From the NCBI GenBank assembly GCA_019113745.1, contig DXGV01000059.1, forward strand, positions 25,050 through 89,049: 64,000 nt of DNA, in the 5' to 3' direction. This DNA comes from Candidatus Blautia intestinavium (GTDB taxonomy: Bacteria > Bacillota > Clostridia > Lachnospirales > Lachnospiraceae). The position numbers were made by a program, and so were the translations under genes. The notes below the pieces were generated by a model. The model searched no databases. It saw nothing but the letters and a program-made list of their open reading frames with translations, and had not been told where the DNA came from. Positions within the stretch are counted from its first letter, which is position 1. Each line of letters opens with the position of its first letter. Below are positions 42,338 to 51,358 of this stretch, in pieces.

Positions 42338-43045
42338 ATGATCAGAATCGGAATCTGCGACGATGAGGCTGAAGCCAGAGACGGGCTTCGGTTCGCCCTG
42401 GAGAAAGTTTTAAGAGAAGGCCGGGAAGAGATCGTGTACGAGTTTGTGTCCGGAAAGAACGCGGCAAGCTGGCTGAAAAAACATCCTGGGGAGATCGACC
42501 TTCTGTTTCTGGACGTTGAGATGAAAGAACCAAACGGCATGGAAACAGCCAGATATATCCGTACTTTTGATGAAGAGATTCTTATTGTTTTTGTGACAGG
42601 GCATAAAGATTATGTTTTCGACGGATATGAGGCGGACGCGCTGGATTATGTGCTGAAGCCTGCGGAACCGGAAAGGCTGAAGCGGATCCTGGAAAGGGTC
42701 AGGAGAATCATGGAGAAAAACCGGGAAAAAACTTTTATTTTCAAAAATATGGACGGGGCCTACCGTCTGCCTTTCGGCAGGATCCTGTATTTTTACAGCG
42801 ACAGAAGAAAGGTATCGGCAGTTACTAGGGAAAAAGAGTATCCGTTTTATGGAAATCTGGATGAGATCCAGACGATTGCAGGAAAGAACTTTGTGCGTAT
42901 CCATCAGAGATATCTTGTAAATGTCCGGAAAGTGGAACGGATCGGAAAGAATGAAGTGGAGGTGGAAGGAATTCTTCTGCCTGTCAGCAGAAACATGAAG
43001 GCGGACGCGCTGGCCGCTCTTGCAAGATCGGTACTGGAGGAATGA
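42338..43045 (+). CDS. LytTR-family response regulator
   Basis: 235 residues. The receiver begins IRIGICDDEAEARD with the acidic pocket; the phospho-acceptor is in DLLFLDVEMKEPNGMETARYIR (about residue 55); the LytTR domain follows from about 135 (LPFGRILYFYSDRRKVSAV...GKNFVRIHQRYLVNVRKVERIG). ATG 42338 is chosen from the start of the fold and AAGGAGG about 12 nt upstream. The kinase gene overlaps its stop by 4 nt. The divergent ABC exporter is a likely target. Confidence 0.9.
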   Translation: MIRIGICDDEAEARDGLRFALEKVLREGREEIVYEFVSGKNAASWLKKHPGEIDLLFLDVEMKEPNGMETARYIRTFDEEILIVFVTGHKDYVFDGYEADALDYVLKPAEPERLKRILERVRRIMEKNREKTFIFKNMDGAYRLPFGRILYFYSDRRKVSAVTREKEYPFYGNLDEIQTIAGKNFVRIHQRYLVNVRKVERIGKNEVEVEGILLPVSRNMKADALAALARSVLEE

Positions 43046-44379
43046 TGATGAGAAGTCCGTCTTTATTTTTCTGCAATCTCTGTGCCGCAGGATTTTTCTG
43101 GCGTGCTCCGGCTGTGAAATGGACAGTTTTCCTGTTTCAGACAGCGGCGATGATATTCTTACTTTATAAAACAACAGAATGCTTCCTTGAAGTGAAAAAT
43201 ACCCGTTCTGCCCGTTTGTTTCTGGCTGCCGCCTGCGCGCTGATCGGTGAAATGGTTATTTTACTGGCGGATATGGAGAACCTGCCGCCCACTCTTCTTT
43301 TTTTCATGGCGGCAGTCTGGTTTTGCTGCAGGGGCAGCAGGCACAAGAGAGGGGTAATGGGATTGATCATTGCAGGAACTGTATTTACCTATAACGCTCT
43401 GATCGACTATGGATTTTCCACCTTTTATCCGGCGCAGTCCGGGCTGAGGCTTCTGGCGGGAATGACGCTTTGCGGCTGCGCGCGGCATTTTGCCCCGAAA
43501 AGCGATTTTGAACTTTCCCGCCCGCTGTGGAATATACTTCTGCTCCTTACCGCCGCTCCTGTGGGAATTGTGTTTTCTCTGGTGCTGCTGTCCCGAAACG
43601 ATCAGACCGGAAACGACTTACAGAATCTGATGCTCCTTTTTCTGGCGCTTTTTTCCTTTGCCGGACTTTTGGGAACCACGGCTGTTCTGGCCCGCCAGAA
43701 TGAACTCGAGGAGTCGCAGACGCTGCTTGAGATGAACAAAACGTACTATAAAGCTGTGGAGGAACAGAATTTTGAGATCAGAAGGATGAAGCACGATCTT
43801 TCCAACCACCTTCAGACAATCCTGTCTCTTCCGGCAGAAGAAAAGAACGCATATGTGAAAAAACTTCTGGAAAATCCTGCCGCGTACAGAACAATGCGCT
43901 ACTGTGCCGATGAGACGGTGAATATCGTTCTTTCAGCTAAAGCCTCTGTTATGGAGCGGAAAAATATCCTTTTTCATGTGAAAGCAGATATCCCAGAAAC
44001 ACTTTTTATAGAGAAGCCGGACATCTGCGCTATTTTTGGAAACGCTCTGGATAATGCGGCGGAGGCGGCGGAACTTGTTACTGAGCCGGAACGGTATGTG
44101 CGGCTTCAGACCAGGCTTGCAAAAGGGATGTTCGTGCTGCGGATAGAAAATCCATGTCCTTTCTCCGGGAAAGACACCGGTAAAGAACCTGCGGAAAAAA
44201 TACAGGGGGAATTATCCGGAATCCGGCTGTGGAGGATTCGGACGACAAAGCCGGACGCCCGCGCCCATGGATACGGACTTAAAAGCATTGAAAAATGTGT
44301 GAAAAAGTATGGAGGGGAGATGAAAATAGAAACGAAAGGGGGAAAGTTTGTTTTGTTTCTTTATATATATCAGGAATAA
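43042..44379 (+). CDS. GHKL sensor histidine kinase
   Basis: 445 residues. Six or so hydrophobic segments fill residues 1-220; MKHDLSNHLQTILSL (about 249-263) carries the phospho-acceptor histidine; the ATPase domain has FGNALDNAAEAAEL (N box) and HGYGLKSIEKCVKKYGG (G box). It overlaps the LytTR regulator gene by 4 nt. With the divergent Bce-like exporter this resembles an antimicrobial-peptide sensing and detoxification module, although classical Bce systems use OmpR-type regulators. Confidence 0.88.
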   Translation: MMMRSPSLFFCNLCAAGFFWRAPAVKWTVFLFQTAAMIFLLYKTTECFLEVKNTRSARLFLAAACALIGEMVILLADMENLPPTLLFFMAAVWFCCRGSRHKRGVMGLIIAGTVFTYNALIDYGFSTFYPAQSGLRLLAGMTLCGCARHFAPKSDFELSRPLWNILLLLTAAPVGIVFSLVLLSRNDQTGNDLQNLMLLFLALFSFAGLLGTTAVLARQNELEESQTLLEMNKTYYKAVEEQNFEIRRMKHDLSNHLQTILSLPAEEKNAYVKKLLENPAAYRTMRYCADETVNIVLSAKASVMERKNILFHVKADIPETLFIEKPDICAIFGNALDNAAEAAELVTEPERYVRLQTRLAKGMFVLRIENPCPFSGKDTGKEPAEKIQGELSGIRLWRIRTTKPDARAHGYGLKSIEKCVKKYGGEMKIETKGGKFVLFLYIYQE

Positions 44380-44392
44380 GTAAAGAAAAACT

Positions 44393-44432
44393 GCCGGCAG
44401 CACGGAAATTTCCCGGAGCTGCCGGCTTTTTC
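44393..44432 (+). terminator. Terminator of the two-component operon
   Basis: GCCGGCAGC (44393-44401) pairs perfectly with GCTGCCGGC (44418-44426), followed by TTTTTC. Confidence 0.88.
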
Positions 44433-44540
44433 TTGCCTGCCGGCGTAAAGGAGAGTATAATGTTTATAATTATGAGAACATGGGGAATATCTGTATATAA
44501 AGGCAGGAGCTGTGTTCGATGACAGGAGAAAAGAAAATAT

Positions 44541-45605
44541 ATGGACAAATTTGATCTCACATTTTATAAAGGAAAAAAGGTTCTGGTGACAGGGCATACA
44601 GGCTTTAAGGGAACGTGGCTCTGCCGCCTGCTTCTGGGAGCAGGGGCACAGGTGACGGGATACGCTCTGGAACCGCCTACGGAGCCGTCTCTTTTTTCCC
44701 TTGCGGATATGGGAAGCCAGATGCGCTCTGTGATCGGAGATATCCGGGATCTGGAGAAGCTGAAGGCTGTTTTTGCAGAATCGGAGCCGGAGATCGTACT
44801 CCATCTGGCCGCACAGCCCATTGTACGTGAATCCTACAAAAGCCCGGTATATACTTACGAGACAAATGTAATGGGAACAGTGAACGTGCTGGAATGCGTC
44901 CGTCTGACCGATTCTGTGAAATCTTTTCTGAATGTGACTACAGATAAGGTTTATCATAACCGGGAATGGGAGTGGGGATACCGGGAGACAGACCCCCTGG
45001 ATGGATTCGATCCTTATTCCAACAGCAAGTCCTGCTCCGAGCTGGTGACGCACAGCTATAAAAACTCCTTCTTTGCAGACGGCAGCACGGCTGTTTCCAC
45101 AGCGCGAGCTGGCAATGTCATCGGAGGAGGGGACTTTGCCGCAGACAGGATCATTCCCGACTGTATCCGCGCCGCTCTGGAGAAAAAGCCCGTTCCTGTG
45201 CGGAATCCTCATTCCGTCAGACCTTTCCAGCATGTGCTGGAGCCTCTGTACGCTTATCTGATGATCGCCGCTGAGCAATATAAGGATGGAAAATTTGCCG
45301 GATACTATAACGTGGGACCGGGAGATGAGGACTGCGTGACAACCGGAGAGCTGGTGGAGCTTTTCTGCCAGTCCTGGGGCGAAGGCCAGACATGGGAGAA
45401 CCATTTCGCAGGCGGCCCCCACGAGGCTAATTTTCTGAAGCTGGACTGTTCCCGTCTGAGACAGGTCTTCGGATGGAAGCCTGTGTGGGGAATTCGGGAG
45501 GCCGTTGAAAAAACGGTGGAATGGACGAAAGCATGGCAGGCCGGAGAGAACGTCAATCTGGTGATGGACCGCCAGATCCGGGAGTTTATGGAAATGGAGG
45601 AATAA
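44541..45605 (+). CDS. rfbG: CDP-glucose 4,6-dehydratase
   Basis: 354 residues of the extended SDR family. It converts CDP-glucose to CDP-4-keto-6-deoxyglucose. The N-terminal YKGKKVLVTGHTGFKGTWLCRLLLGAGAQVTGYALEPPTEPSLF (about 10-53) is diagnostic for RfbG, with the NAD-binding GHTGFKG; the catalytic tyrosine/lysine lie in DPYSNSKSCSEL (about 153-164); TDKVYHNREWEWGYRETD and HSVRPFQHVLEPL are further RfbG blocks. It starts the polysaccharide cluster, with rfbH next but one. CDP-glucose is supplied by RfbF encoded at 24.9 kb. Confidence 0.96.
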   Translation: MDKFDLTFYKGKKVLVTGHTGFKGTWLCRLLLGAGAQVTGYALEPPTEPSLFSLADMGSQMRSVIGDIRDLEKLKAVFAESEPEIVLHLAAQPIVRESYKSPVYTYETNVMGTVNVLECVRLTDSVKSFLNVTTDKVYHNREWEWGYRETDPLDGFDPYSNSKSCSELVTHSYKNSFFADGSTAVSTARAGNVIGGGDFAADRIIPDCIRAALEKKPVPVRNPHSVRPFQHVLEPLYAYLMIAAEQYKDGKFAGYYNVGPGDEDCVTTGELVELFCQSWGEGQTWENHFAGGPHEANFLKLDCSRLRQVFGWKPVWGIREAVEKTVEWTKAWQAGENVNLVMDRQIREFMEMEE

Positions 45606-45609
45606 TAAA

Positions 45610-45846
45610 ATGATGTATCCATTTATGACTTTAGAAGATGAAACAGAGATTGTGCACTCTGATATGCAGGATGATGGAAGGGTCAAAGTATACATTGAAA
45701 AACCAGATGAAAAATATGGTTTTCGACATGCCACATGCTGGCTTCCCCAGTATAAATGGGAAGATATATATAAATTCTCGGAAGCGGAAATTCAAAAATT
45801 TGAAGAAATTATCAGATCAACCGCGCATCTGATTTCGGATGTATAG
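45610..45846 (+). CDS. Small conserved-looking hypothetical protein between rfbG and rfbH
   Basis: 78 residues, starting MMYPFMTLEDETEIVHSDMQDDGRVKVYIEKPDEKYGF. It has a good RBS (GGAGGAATAATAAA) overlapping the end of rfbG. The codons are more AT-rich than the flanking genes. The fold is probably alpha/beta, with a helical C-terminus (WEDIYKFSEAEIQKFEEIIRSTAHLI); no signal peptide or known motif is seen. Its position inside an otherwise tight sugar-nucleotide gene pair suggests a later insertion or a small modulator. Function not recognised. Confidence 0.6.
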   Translation: MMYPFMTLEDETEIVHSDMQDDGRVKVYIEKPDEKYGFRHATCWLPQYKWEDIYKFSEAEIQKFEEIIRSTAHLISDV

Positions 45847-45891
45847 ATTATTATTGTTGAATAGAAGATGAAAAAACAAAGGAGAACTTTT

Positions 45892-47232
45892 ATGTTTGAT
45901 AATATGACAGAACAGCAGGCCAGAGCCCGGATCCTGGAGATGGTGGACGGCTACTGCCAAAAATACCACAATCAGCAGAAACCTTTTGAGGAGGGGGACC
46001 GTATTCCCTACGCATCCAGAGTATACGATTCTCAGGAGATGATGAATCTGGTGGATTCCGCCCTGGAATTCTGGCTGACAGCGGGAAGATATGCGGACCA
46101 GTTTGAGAAAAAATTTGCGGAATACCTGGGGATCCGTTTCTGTTCCCTGGTAAATTCCGGTTCCTCAGCCAATCTTCTGGCGTTTATGGCGCTGACTTCG
46201 CCTCTTTTAAAGGAACGTCAGGTGATGCCGGGAGACGAGGTGATCACAGTGGCGGCAGGCTTCCCCACAACGGTGGCTCCGGTGATCCAGTACGGAGCAG
46301 TTCCTGTTTTTGTGGACGTGACGATCCCTCAGTACAATATTGATGTGTCCCGCCTGGAAGAAGCGCTTTCCTCAAAGACAAAAGCTGTGATGATCGCCCA
46401 TACGCTGGGAAATCCCTTTGATCTGAAGGCTGTAAGGGATTTCTGCAGAAAACATGGGCTCTGGCTGATCGAGGACAACTGCGACGCGCTGGGCTCCCAG
46501 TATGAAATCGACGGAGAGAAAAAGCTTACCGGAACTATCGGCGATATCGGAACTTCCAGCTTTTATCCGCCGCACCATATGACTATGGGCGAGGGCGGAG
46601 CCGTTTATACGGATAATCCCCTGCTCCACCGGATCGTCCGTTCCTTCCGCGACTGGGGACGCGACTGCATCTGTCCGTCCGGAAAGGACAATCTCTGCGG
46701 CCACCGTTTTGACAGGCAGTATGGAGAACTGCCTTTGGGATACGATCATAAATATGTTTATTCTCATTTCGGATATAATCTCAAGGCAACGGATATGCAG
46801 GCTGCCGTAGGCTGCGCCCAGCTTGAGAAATTCCCCGGCTTTGTACAGCGCAGGAGGCATAATTTCGCCCGGCTGAGAAACGCCCTTGAGGGAATGGAGG
46901 ACAGATTTATCCTTCCGGAAGCATGTCCCGGTTCCGACCCAAGCTGGTTCGGCTTCCTTCTGACCTGCCGGGAGGGCGTGGACAGAAATGAGATCGTTCC
47001 TTATATCGAGAGCAAAGGTATCCAGACAAGAATGCTTTTTGCCGGAAATCTTACAAAGCATCCCTGCTTCGACCAGATGCGGGCGTCCGGAACCGGATAC
47101 CGTGTAGTGGGAAATCTGGAAAATACGGACAGGATCATGAGAGACACTTTCTGGGTAGGCGTATATCCGGGAATGACGGACGAAAAGATCGATTATATGG
47201 CAAAAGTGATCCGGGAAGCCGGAAGGAGATAA
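45892..47232 (+). CDS. rfbH: CDP-4-keto-6-deoxyglucose 3-dehydrase (E1)
   Basis: 446 residues. This PMP- and [2Fe-2S]-dependent enzyme removes the C3 hydroxyl of CDP-4-keto-6-deoxyglucose on the way to 3,6-dideoxyhexoses. It has an aminotransferase fold, but the usual Schiff-base lysine is replaced by histidine in SFYPPHHMTMGEGGAV, the hallmark of RfbH/DdhC. The cysteines in RDCICPSGKDNLCGHRF supply the cluster ligands. SRVYDSQEMMNLVDSALEFWLTAGRY is a further RfbH block. Start set at ATG 45892 (AAGGAG 8 nt upstream), not 45868. Its reductase partner (E3, RfbI/DdhD) is not in the window. Confidence 0.95.
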   Translation: MFDNMTEQQARARILEMVDGYCQKYHNQQKPFEEGDRIPYASRVYDSQEMMNLVDSALEFWLTAGRYADQFEKKFAEYLGIRFCSLVNSGSSANLLAFMALTSPLLKERQVMPGDEVITVAAGFPTTVAPVIQYGAVPVFVDVTIPQYNIDVSRLEEALSSKTKAVMIAHTLGNPFDLKAVRDFCRKHGLWLIEDNCDALGSQYEIDGEKKLTGTIGDIGTSSFYPPHHMTMGEGGAVYTDNPLLHRIVRSFRDWGRDCICPSGKDNLCGHRFDRQYGELPLGYDHKYVYSHFGYNLKATDMQAAVGCAQLEKFPGFVQRRRHNFARLRNALEGMEDRFILPEACPGSDPSWFGFLLTCREGVDRNEIVPYIESKGIQTRMLFAGNLTKHPCFDQMRASGTGYRVVGNLENTDRIMRDTFWVGVYPGMTDEKIDYMAKVIREAGRR

Positions 47233-47245
47233 CGGAGGAAAAGAA

Positions 47246-48601
47246 ATGGTATTGGATGAAAAGCTGCGCTGGTACGGCTTCTGGGCGGCAGACTGTCTGA
47301 AAGGCGGAAAAGTGCGCAAATACTATCAGGAGATCCGGGAAAGCTATAAAAGAGGAACTTCTGTGGCAAAAACGGAGGAAAAGATCAGGAAGCTGATCGC
47401 CCATGCGGTGAGGACCACAGAGTTTTATAAAGATTTTCCGGAGGACACTCCATTGGAGAAAATGCCTGTGATGAACAAGGACGCTTACCGCAGTCATTAT
47501 GAGGAGTGCCAGTCCAGTGTGTACAAAAACGCTTCGGACAACCGCGTCATGTATACCAGCGGTTCCACAGGAACGCCCTTTGCCATGATCCAGAACAAAA
47601 ATAAGATTCTTCACAACACAGCGGCCAGTATCTTTCTGGGAGCCGCAGGCGGTTATTATATCGGCATGAAGGACGCTTTTATCCGGATGTGGGTGGGGGA
47701 TCACGCAAAAAAAAGCCGCCTTGCCCGGATAGCGGAAAATCTGATCATGATGGACTGCTCCAACCTGGATGATGAGAAACTGGGCGAGATGGTATCTATT
47801 ATAAAAAAGAAAAAGGTAAAATGTCTTATCGGTTATTCCGCCGCCCTGGGCGAGATTAGCCGCTATATTGAAAAATACAGGATCGACACAAAAGATTTCT
47901 GTGTAAAATCTATTCTTCCGATTTCAGAAAGTATGCCAAGCGAGGTCAGGAGAAAGCTGGAGAAACAGTTTAACTGTACGGTGCGCTCCTGGTATTCCAA
48001 TGAAGAAAACGGTATCATGGGTCTTCAGCGGGAAGAGGACGAAAGCTACTACATTGATTCGGAAAGCTACTACTACGAGATTCTGAAGCTGGACAGCGAC
48101 CAGCCGGCGGAACCGGGAGAGCTGGGAAGGATCGTCATTACCGATCTTTATAACTACGCGATCCCTCTGATCCGTTATGACAACGGTGATCTGGCTGTGG
48201 CGGAACGGAAAGAGAAAAACGGAAGATTCAAGCTGTATCTGAAAGAGCTGTACGGACGCCGGGGAGACATGATTTATGATACAAAGGGAAGGATCGTGTC
48301 GCCTTTTGTCCTGCTCAACGGTCTTTCCATGGCGAAAGGGATCGACCAGTACCGTTTTATCCAGGAAGATGTGAAAAAATATACGCTCTGGCTGAACGGA
48401 GATCGGGAAAAGATCGACGAGAAAGCCATTCTTGATTTTATACAGCCTTATTTCGGTGAAGACGCGGAGATCACAGTGGAGTATGTGGATGAGATTCCCG
48501 TGCTGAATTCAGGAAAACGGAAATCCTTTGAGAACCGCTGTGAAAAATATACTGCAAAGAAGCCGGACTCCCGGCAGAAACAGACTGCGGAGAAGGAATA
48601 A
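47246..48601 (+). CDS. PaaK/CapK-like adenylate-forming enzyme (first copy)
   Basis: 451 residues related to phenylacetate-CoA ligase/coenzyme F390 synthetase and to CapK-type proteins in capsule loci. The phosphate loop is MYTSGSTGTPFAM (about residues 99-111); GELGRIVITDLYNYAIPLIRYDNGDLA (about 290-316) and ELYGRRGDMIY are the adenylate-binding signatures. Family members activate a carboxylic acid with ATP and pass it to a thiol. In a polysaccharide cluster the role may be acylation of the sugar. It is 13 nt after rfbH. A second copy lies beyond the flippase. Confidence 0.85.
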   Translation: MVLDEKLRWYGFWAADCLKGGKVRKYYQEIRESYKRGTSVAKTEEKIRKLIAHAVRTTEFYKDFPEDTPLEKMPVMNKDAYRSHYEECQSSVYKNASDNRVMYTSGSTGTPFAMIQNKNKILHNTAASIFLGAAGGYYIGMKDAFIRMWVGDHAKKSRLARIAENLIMMDCSNLDDEKLGEMVSIIKKKKVKCLIGYSAALGEISRYIEKYRIDTKDFCVKSILPISESMPSEVRRKLEKQFNCTVRSWYSNEENGIMGLQREEDESYYIDSESYYYEILKLDSDQPAEPGELGRIVITDLYNYAIPLIRYDNGDLAVAERKEKNGRFKLYLKELYGRRGDMIYDTKGRIVSPFVLLNGLSMAKGIDQYRFIQEDVKKYTLWLNGDREKIDEKAILDFIQPYFGEDAEITVEYVDEIPVLNSGKRKSFENRCEKYTAKKPDSRQKQTAEKE

Positions 48602-48631
48602 ACCGGAACAAAAACAGAAGGAGGAAGCTCT

Positions 48632-49861
48632 TTGGCTTCAAAAGAGAAACAGAAAAGAATTGTATCAAATACGGCTTATACCATAGGCGGCGCCCTTCTT
48701 ATGAACGGAGTCCTGCAGATTTTGATCTATCCTCTGCTGAACCGGTTCATGGGAAGCGGCCAGCTCGGGGAGCTGTTGTATCTTATGGGGCTGGTGGCGA
48801 TCCTCTGTCCTTCTGTGGGACAGGCGCTGAACACCAGCCGTCTTGTTGTACGCAGAGATTTCCAGGTCTCAAACGGGGATTACAACATCCTTCTTCTTGG
48901 CTTCGGCGGGATTGGGACCCTGGTTTCTCTCGCGGTGGCAAAGGAGTCCATGACTTCGGGAATGGTGGTCTTTTGGACGGTTTTGCTTTTGATGACAACG
49001 ATTTTTCGCTATTACGGGGACGTGGAGTACCGTCTGAACCTGAACTACAGGAAGTATTTCTGCTATTATGCCGTTCTCACCGCAGGATATGTGGCAGGAT
49101 TCGGCCTGTATCTTCTTACAAAAAACTGGTTCCTTGTTTTTCTGACAGGAGAGGCGGCCTGCCTTGTGTATCTGGCGGCGACCGGAACGGTGTTTCACGG
49201 CTTCTTCCAAAAAAGCCGGTGGTTCGGGAGAGCGCTGCAGCGGGGAGGATTTCTTGTATTCTCTTATCTTATCACCAATCTGACCCTGAATATCGACCGC
49301 CTGGCGCTGGAGCATCTGATCGGGCATGTGGCGGTAACGCAGTATTATGTCGCCTCATTGATTGGAAAGACACTTGTTCTTCTGGTCGCCCCTGTCAATA
49401 CCATCATTATTTCCTATCTGACAAGGCGGCAGGAGAGGATGGGAAGGAAACAGTTTCTGATGTTTACAGGAATCGGACTGGGCGTGAGTTTTGTGTTCTT
49501 TATCGGTTCCCAGATCGGGACGCCGCTGTTTGTGTGGCTGTTTTACCGTGATCTTTTTGAATCGGTAAAGCCTATGATGACGGTTGTAAACCTCAGCCAG
49601 ATCCTCGGCGTTTTGTCAGCGTATCTTTTTATTGTGGCGCTGACTTTTACAGAGGAAAAATGGCAGCTTATCCTTCAGATCTTACATTTGGCCCTGATTA
49701 CAGCTCTTGTATTGATTTTCACAAATAACAGCGGTATTATGGGGTTTGCATACGCGGTGCTGATCGCAAACGTGGTCCGGGTGGCGGCGGTGATCCTTCT
49801 GGGCGTCTGGAAGTCCGGGAGACAGAAAGGTGAAAGCGCGGGAACGAAAGAGCATAGTTGA
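48632..49861 (+). CDS. Polysaccharide flippase-like membrane protein
   Basis: 409 residues with about 12 hydrophobic segments, of the MATE/MOP superfamily used for lipid-linked oligosaccharide export (Wzx-type). NTAYTIGGALLMNGVLQILIYPLLNRFMGSGQLGELLYLMGLVAILCP opens the first repeat; TNLTLNIDRLALEHLIGHVAVTQYYVASLIGKTL is typical of the family. Translation starts at TTG (48632), supported by GGAGG 8 nt upstream. It would move the finished repeat unit across the membrane. The start of the second PaaK-like frame lies immediately after. Confidence 0.82.
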   Translation: MASKEKQKRIVSNTAYTIGGALLMNGVLQILIYPLLNRFMGSGQLGELLYLMGLVAILCPSVGQALNTSRLVVRRDFQVSNGDYNILLLGFGGIGTLVSLAVAKESMTSGMVVFWTVLLLMTTIFRYYGDVEYRLNLNYRKYFCYYAVLTAGYVAGFGLYLLTKNWFLVFLTGEAACLVYLAATGTVFHGFFQKSRWFGRALQRGGFLVFSYLITNLTLNIDRLALEHLIGHVAVTQYYVASLIGKTLVLLVAPVNTIIISYLTRRQERMGRKQFLMFTGIGLGVSFVFFIGSQIGTPLFVWLFYRDLFESVKPMMTVVNLSQILGVLSAYLFIVALTFTEEKWQLILQILHLALITALVLIFTNNSGIMGFAYAVLIANVVRVAAVILLGVWKSGRQKGESAGTKEHS

Positions 49862-49908
49862 GGGTTTGCAAAACAAAAGGGAAACTACAGAACAGAAGGG
49901 AAGGAAAT

Positions 49909-51228
49909 ATGCAGGCAGGCGAAATTTTGAGAAGGACGGCTTTTGTGGCGCTGGATAAGATTCAGGGCGGAAAGCTGGATAAAATAAAAAAAGTGAATAA
50001 GCGTGAAATCGTAGAGGGCGTGACAAAGGAATATGTGGATCGCCGTATCGGCGCTCTTCTGGATTACGCGGGAAAGCACTCGGAATATTACCGGGAGCTG
50101 AAAGGCGTGGAGGATATCACCAGATATCCTGTCATGACGAAGATGGAATATAACCAGAATAAGGACAGGATCATCTGCGATACTTTTCAGGATAAAAAGG
50201 ACAGCCTGTTCCGTTTAAGCACCAGCGGTTCCACAGGAGCTCCTTTTACCGTACTCTGCGACGGCGATAAGATGAACCGTGTCAACATGAACTTCATTTC
50301 CTTTATGGAGCTGAACGGTTTCCGCATGGGCATGAAAAGAGGGGAATTCCGCGTGTGGATCCCCGGAAAAAACGTGATCTCCAAATGGAAATCATTTAAG
50401 AACAATCTGATTATGATCGATATTTCCAACATGGGGGACGAGGCTCTTGCGTCTATCTGTGAGAAGATCCGCCGGGAAAGAATACAGGTGCTTGTTATTT
50501 ATTCCAGTGCTTTGATCGTCCTTGCCAATTATCTGAAAAGAAAAAACGTGGATATCAGCAAATGGGATGTGGAGATGGTGTTCGCCATGGGAGAGGCCCT
50601 TCCCCAGCCCACTTACGATCTGGTAAAAGAGATCTTCGGATTTTCTCCAGTGCGCTCCTATGGAAATAATGAAAACGGCTTCCTGGCCTGCCAGGTGGGA
50701 GAGGAAGACCGCTATACGGTAGATCTTTACAATTTTTATATTGAAATGCTGAGCCTGGATTCCGACGATCCTGTAAAGCCGGGAGAGCTGGGCCGTATCG
50801 TGGTTACAGATTTTTATAATAAGGCCTTCCCCATGATCCGGTATGATACCGGAGATACGGGGATTTATCAGGAAGTTACAGACGAAAAGGGAAGGATACA
50901 CGGATATTTTACAGAAATCTACGGCCGCAGAGGATCCATGATGTACAACTGCGCGGGAGAACCTCTGTCTATCCATGTGTTTATGAACGTGCTCATCAAT
51001 CTGGAGGGGATCGTTCATCAGGCGAAATGCATCCAGTGGGAGAAGAAACGGTACGAGCTTCTTCTCAACGCCGACCGCGACAGAGTAGACGAGACGGCGG
51101 TGGTGGCTTCCTACCGGAAGTATCTTGGGGAAGAAGCGCAGATCGACGTCACCTATGTGGACGAAATCCCCATCGAGGCCTCCGGCAAGCGGATGGTATG
51201 CGAACAGAAATGCCCGGACTATATGTAA
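49909..51228 (+). CDS. PaaK/CapK-like adenylate-forming enzyme (second copy)
   Basis: 439 residues, clearly paralogous to the product of 47246-48601: RLSTSGSTGAPFTVL (phosphate loop), GELGRIVVTDFYNKAFPMIRYDTGDTG and EIYGRRGSMMY occupy the same relative places. ATG 49909 follows AAGGAAAT; an in-frame TTG at 49858 next to the flippase stop has no RBS. Two such ligases flanking a flippase could activate two different acids or act as partners. Substrates unknown. Confidence 0.85.
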   Translation: MQAGEILRRTAFVALDKIQGGKLDKIKKVNKREIVEGVTKEYVDRRIGALLDYAGKHSEYYRELKGVEDITRYPVMTKMEYNQNKDRIICDTFQDKKDSLFRLSTSGSTGAPFTVLCDGDKMNRVNMNFISFMELNGFRMGMKRGEFRVWIPGKNVISKWKSFKNNLIMIDISNMGDEALASICEKIRRERIQVLVIYSSALIVLANYLKRKNVDISKWDVEMVFAMGEALPQPTYDLVKEIFGFSPVRSYGNNENGFLACQVGEEDRYTVDLYNFYIEMLSLDSDDPVKPGELGRIVVTDFYNKAFPMIRYDTGDTGIYQEVTDEKGRIHGYFTEIYGRRGSMMYNCAGEPLSIHVFMNVLINLEGIVHQAKCIQWEKKRYELLLNADRDRVDETAVVASYRKYLGEEAQIDVTYVDEIPIEASGKRMVCEQKCPDYM

Positions 51229-51358
51229 GCGTCCGGACAGCGGCAAATTGAGAGCGATTGTTCCGGACAAATGCAAAGCCGGAATAAGTAAATAAAGAGA
51301 AGGCTGCCGGAAACGGAGGATATCCGCCAGCGGCAAAGAACAGAGTAAGGAAAAGAAA

